From NCBI GenBank assembly GCA_949296915.1, contig CASFPX010000003.1, positions 124,001 through 188,000 on the forward strand: DNA of 64,000 bases, given 5' to 3'. The position numbers and the translations under genes were made by a program. The stretch comes from Onthovicinus sp900555545. Its GTDB lineage: Bacteria; Bacillota; Clostridia; Oscillospirales; Acutalibacteraceae. The notes beneath the pieces are model-generated. The model saw only the letters and a list, made by a program, of their open reading frames with translations, was not told the DNA's origin and did not search any database. Positions 61,368-64,000 of the stretch are shown piece after piece (position 1 is the stretch's first letter; every line of letters starts with the position of its first letter).

Positions 61368-62876
61368 ATGGCAGTGGAAAAATTACAGTATTTTGTCAAT
61401 GGGCAGTTCCGGGACTCCAAAACGGATACCTGGTATGACCTCCACAATCCGAGCACGGGCGAGGTGACCGGTCAGGCCCCTTGCTGTACCAATGAGGAGG
61501 TTTTGGAGGCAATTGAGGCGGCAAAAGCCGCCTATCCGGGATGGAGGGCCGTTCCTGCGATCAAACGGGCACAGATTCTCTATAAAATACGTGATCTGAT
61601 CATTGAGCATATGGAAGAACTCACAATGAGCGTCGCTAAGGAGAACGGTAAAGTCTGGTCAGAGGCGGAAGGTGATGTCCTCAAGGCGAAGGAGGGCACA
61701 GAACTGGCTACGCAGGTGCCTTCCCTGATGATGGGGGAGAGCATGATGGACGCTTCCACCGGCTACGACACTGTTAAATACCGGGAACCAATCGGTGTGT
61801 TTGCTGGGATCGTGCCTGTCAACTTCCCGGCGATGATTCCATTTGGATGGATGGCACCTACGTGCATTGCCTGCGGTAATACATTGGTGCTAAAAGCGGC
61901 ATCTTTGACGCCTAAGACCGCAATGCTCTTTGCCAAGCTGTATAAGGAGGCAGGTGTTCCCGATGGCGTAATTAATGTGGTAACATGTTCGCGCAATGAG
62001 ATCAACACGATTCTGGATCATCCCGATGTCAAAGGGATCACTTTTGTGGGTTCTACCCCTGTTGGCTTAAAAATTTATCAGCGTGCCGCCGCGGCCGGCA
62101 AGCGCTGCCAGGCACTTTGCCAGGCGAAAAACCATGCACTTGTGATGTCAGACGCCGCACTGGAGCGCACCGCTGCTGGTGTGATTAACTCCGCCTACGG
62201 TTGTGCGGGCCAGCGCTGTATGGCGCTCTCCTGCTGTGTAGTGGAGGAGGCAATCGCGGATAAATTCGTTGCAGAACTCAAAAAGCAGGCGGAAAAAATT
62301 AAGGTGGGCCCCTCATGGGACAAGACTTCAAAACTTGGCCCGATTACGTATGAAAAGCACTACAAAGAGGTATTGGCAGATATCGACAAGGGCGTCGCTG
62401 AGGGTGCCGAGTTGGTACTTGATGGCCGAAACTTCACCGTGGAAGGTTACGAAAACGGTTACTTTGTCGGACCAACCATTTTTGACCACGTAACTGAGGA
62501 GATGACTATCGGCCGTGACGAAGTATTCGGTCCAGTACTCTGCATCAAACGTTGCAAGGACTTTGAGGAGGGACTCAAAATTATGAACGACAGTCCCTAC
62601 GCCAACGGTTCGGTTATCTATACACAGAGTGGATACTTTGCTCGTGAATTTGCGCGTCGTACCGATGGCGGGCAGGTCGGTATCAATGTGGGAATTCCTG
62701 TCCCAGTGGGATTTTTCCCGTTCTCAGGTCATAAGCAGTCCTTCTTTGGAGACCTACACTGCCTTGGTAAGGACGCCTACCGCTTCTTTACGGAGAGCAA
62801 AGCTGTCACGACCCACTGGTTCGATGAAGAAGAAAAAACAACAACCGAAGTCTCCACTTGGGACGGTACAATCTAA
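61368..62876 (+). CDS. iolA: CoA-acylating methylmalonate/malonate-semialdehyde dehydrogenase
   Basis: A 502-residue aldehyde dehydrogenase of the MmsA type: GIVPVNFPAMIPFGWMAP, VGSTPVG, KNHALVMSDA and the nucleophile in YGCAGQRCMAL. It turns malonate semialdehyde into acetyl-CoA and CO2, ending inositol breakdown. It follows iolE by 35 bases with AGGAG before ATG 61368. It would be called mmsA outside this context. Confidence 0.92.
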   Translation: MAVEKLQYFVNGQFRDSKTDTWYDLHNPSTGEVTGQAPCCTNEEVLEAIEAAKAAYPGWRAVPAIKRAQILYKIRDLIIEHMEELTMSVAKENGKVWSEAEGDVLKAKEGTELATQVPSLMMGESMMDASTGYDTVKYREPIGVFAGIVPVNFPAMIPFGWMAPTCIACGNTLVLKAASLTPKTAMLFAKLYKEAGVPDGVINVVTCSRNEINTILDHPDVKGITFVGSTPVGLKIYQRAAAAGKRCQALCQAKNHALVMSDAALERTAAGVINSAYGCAGQRCMALSCCVVEEAIADKFVAELKKQAEKIKVGPSWDKTSKLGPITYEKHYKEVLADIDKGVAEGAELVLDGRNFTVEGYENGYFVGPTIFDHVTEEMTIGRDEVFGPVLCIKRCKDFEEGLKIMNDSPYANGSVIYTQSGYFAREFARRTDGGQVGINVGIPVPVGFFPFSGHKQSFFGDLHCLGKDAYRFFTESKAVTTHWFDEEEKTTTEVSTWDGTI

Positions 62877-62895
62877 TGGGGAGGGAACCATAATC

Positions 62896-63909
62896 ATGCT
62901 GAAAATTGGTATTATTGGCGCCGGCCGTATCGGCAAGGTTCATCTGGAGTCCATTTCCTATCATGTAAAAAACGCATCTGTTCTTGCCGTGGCTGATCCT
63001 TTTATGAATGATGAGACACGTGCTTTTATTGAGGGATTTGGTGTTCAGAAAATTTACACGGACTATAAGGAGATCCTTGCGGATCCAGAGATCGACGCGG
63101 TTCTGGTCTGTTCCTCTACCGATACCCATGCCTCGATTTCTATTGAGGCAATAGAGGCTGGCAAGCATGTATTTTGTGAAAAGCCAGTCGATCATTCTAT
63201 CGATCAGATCCAGGCAGTTGCTGCGACGCTTGAAAAGCATCCTGGCCTGAAGTTTCAAGTGGGATTTAACCGCCGGTTCGACCACAACTTTGCTGCGATC
63301 CGGAAGGCGTATGACAGTGGCAGGATTGGTGAGGCGCATATTCTCAAGATTACCTCTCGCGATCCGGAACCGCCGAACCCTGCCTATATTAAAGTATCGG
63401 GCGGAATTTTCCTAGATATGACAATCCATGACTTTGATATGGCGTGTTTCCTCACCAACAGCGATGTGGAGGAGGTCTACGTAAATGCCGCTGTTTTGGT
63501 AGATCCTGCCATTGGCGAGCAGGGGGATGTGGACACGGCGATCATTACCATGAAGATGACAAATGGTTCTCTGGCTGTTATTGATAACTCCCGCCGCGCC
63601 GTATATGGCTATGACCAGCGCGCCGAACTATTCGGATCCAAAGGTATGGTGGCCACATCCAATGATACCTTGTCCTCTGCCGTGGTATCCGATGCCAACG
63701 GTGTCACAGGTGAAAAACCGCTCTTCTTCTTTTTGGAGCGCTATATGGAATCTTTTTCCGAAGAAATGCGGCAATTTGTGGATGCGTGTGAAAACGATAC
63801 GGAGGTCCCCGTTGGTATCCATGCCGGCCTGCAGTCTGTAAAGATTGGACTCGCCGCTAAGCGCAGTGTTGCTGAGCATCGGCCGGTAAAACTTTCAGAA
63901 ATTTCGTGA
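62896..63909 (+). CDS. iolG: Inositol 2-dehydrogenase
   Basis: A 337-residue Gfo/Idh/MocA oxidoreductase: NAD-binding GIIGAGRIGKVHLES at the start, the catalytic-Lys segment FCEKPVDHS, and the substrate-site FLDMTIHDFDMACFL. It makes the first pathway step, oxidising myo-inositol to scyllo-inosose. ATG 62896 follows GGGGAGGG; the longer frame overlaps iolA in another frame. Last gene before a terminator. No inositol transporter appears before the window ends. Confidence 0.92.
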   Translation: MLKIGIIGAGRIGKVHLESISYHVKNASVLAVADPFMNDETRAFIEGFGVQKIYTDYKEILADPEIDAVLVCSSTDTHASISIEAIEAGKHVFCEKPVDHSIDQIQAVAATLEKHPGLKFQVGFNRRFDHNFAAIRKAYDSGRIGEAHILKITSRDPEPPNPAYIKVSGGIFLDMTIHDFDMACFLTNSDVEEVYVNAAVLVDPAIGEQGDVDTAIITMKMTNGSLAVIDNSRRAVYGYDQRAELFGSKGMVATSNDTLSSAVVSDANGVTGEKPLFFFLERYMESFSEEMRQFVDACENDTEVPVGIHAGLQSVKIGLAAKRSVAEHRPVKLSEIS

Positions 63910-63932
63910 AATTGCTGGCATAAAGGAATGAC

Positions 63933-63973
63933 TTCCCCCATATCATGTACCAAATGGATATGGGGGAGTTTTT
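63933..63973 (+). terminator. Intrinsic terminator of the inositol operon
   Basis: A stem of about 11 bp (TCCCCCATATC with GATATGGGGGA) with a 12-base loop, followed by GTTTTT. Confidence 0.82.
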
Positions 63974-64000
63974 ATGCATCAATCATCCCAAAAAGTCAAG
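63974..64000 (+). CDS. Possible start of a further gene, cut by the window edge
   Basis: ATG 63974 opens nine codons that run off the window. GGGGGAG, six bases upstream, would be a usable ribosome site, but it is also the 3' arm of the terminator. Too short to judge. Confidence 0.2.

Overview
The window reads as one long, gene-dense stretch of chromosome from a spore-forming, Gram-positive member of the Clostridia. I infer this from the uninterrupted sporulation sigma factor sigK, the BofC-like protein, a SpoIIIE/FtsK translocase, an ECF transporter core next to truA, Rex, many TTG/GTG starts behind strong AGGAGG sites, and intrinsic terminators after most operons. Moderate GC and the gene mix suggest an Oscillospirales- or Christensenellales-like lineage, but I cannot place it further. 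I see no insertion sequences, prophage or CRISPR array.

Layout. 1-8.4 kb: the end of a VanS-like kinase, a membrane-anchored C39-type peptidase, then a leftward marR-ABC-ABC-NUDIX operon, a cytoplasmic GH16 enzyme and sigK. 8.5-12 kb: a three-gene methylthioadenosine salvage operon (MTA/SAH deaminase, purine nucleoside phosphorylase, MtnA), meeting a BofC-like gene tail to tail. 12.2-25.9 kb: a class A PBP, then pyrC-pyrF-carA-carB-pyrK-pyrD-ruvX and a GT2/membrane-protein pair. 25.9-38.8 kb: ruvCAB, glmM, an rRNA-type methyltransferase, ecfA1-ecfA2-ecfT-truA, a DUF5711 protein, cvpA, pgsA and a ClpE-like unfoldase. 38.8-46.9 kb: tRNA-Gly, DUF523/MGMT/nitroreductase, a second ABC exporter pair, a YeiH-type transporter and enolase. 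47.3-51.1 kb: leftward acn-icd-rex. 51.3-55.6 kb: ftsK, a ComEC-like MBL protein with DUF3006, and yajC. 55.8-63.9 kb: a complete myo-inositol operon, iolJ-C-B-D-E-A-G.

The most surprising finding is the carbamoyl-phosphate synthase inside the pyrimidine operon. Both subunits are full length, with no frameshift or stop. Yet the CarA glutaminase triad Cys-His-Glu is replaced by Gly-Thr-Val, and both ATP-grasp halves of CarB have lost most of their nucleotide- and metal-binding residues. The C-terminal MGS domain, the UMP/IMP allosteric domain, keeps most of its ligand residues. This looks like a retained pseudo-CPSase, possibly a nucleotide-sensing scaffold for the pyrimidine enzymes, rather than a working carbamoyl-phosphate synthase.

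Two regulatory circuits can be read directly. A near-perfect Rex operator lies over the -35 box of the acn-icd-rex promoter, implying NADH/NAD-controlled autoregulation of a partial oxidative TCA arm. Two tandem TTGA-N4-TCAA palindromes lie between the promoter and the start of the marR-exporter operon. The exporter itself is a heterodimer with one canonical and one degenerate ATP site.
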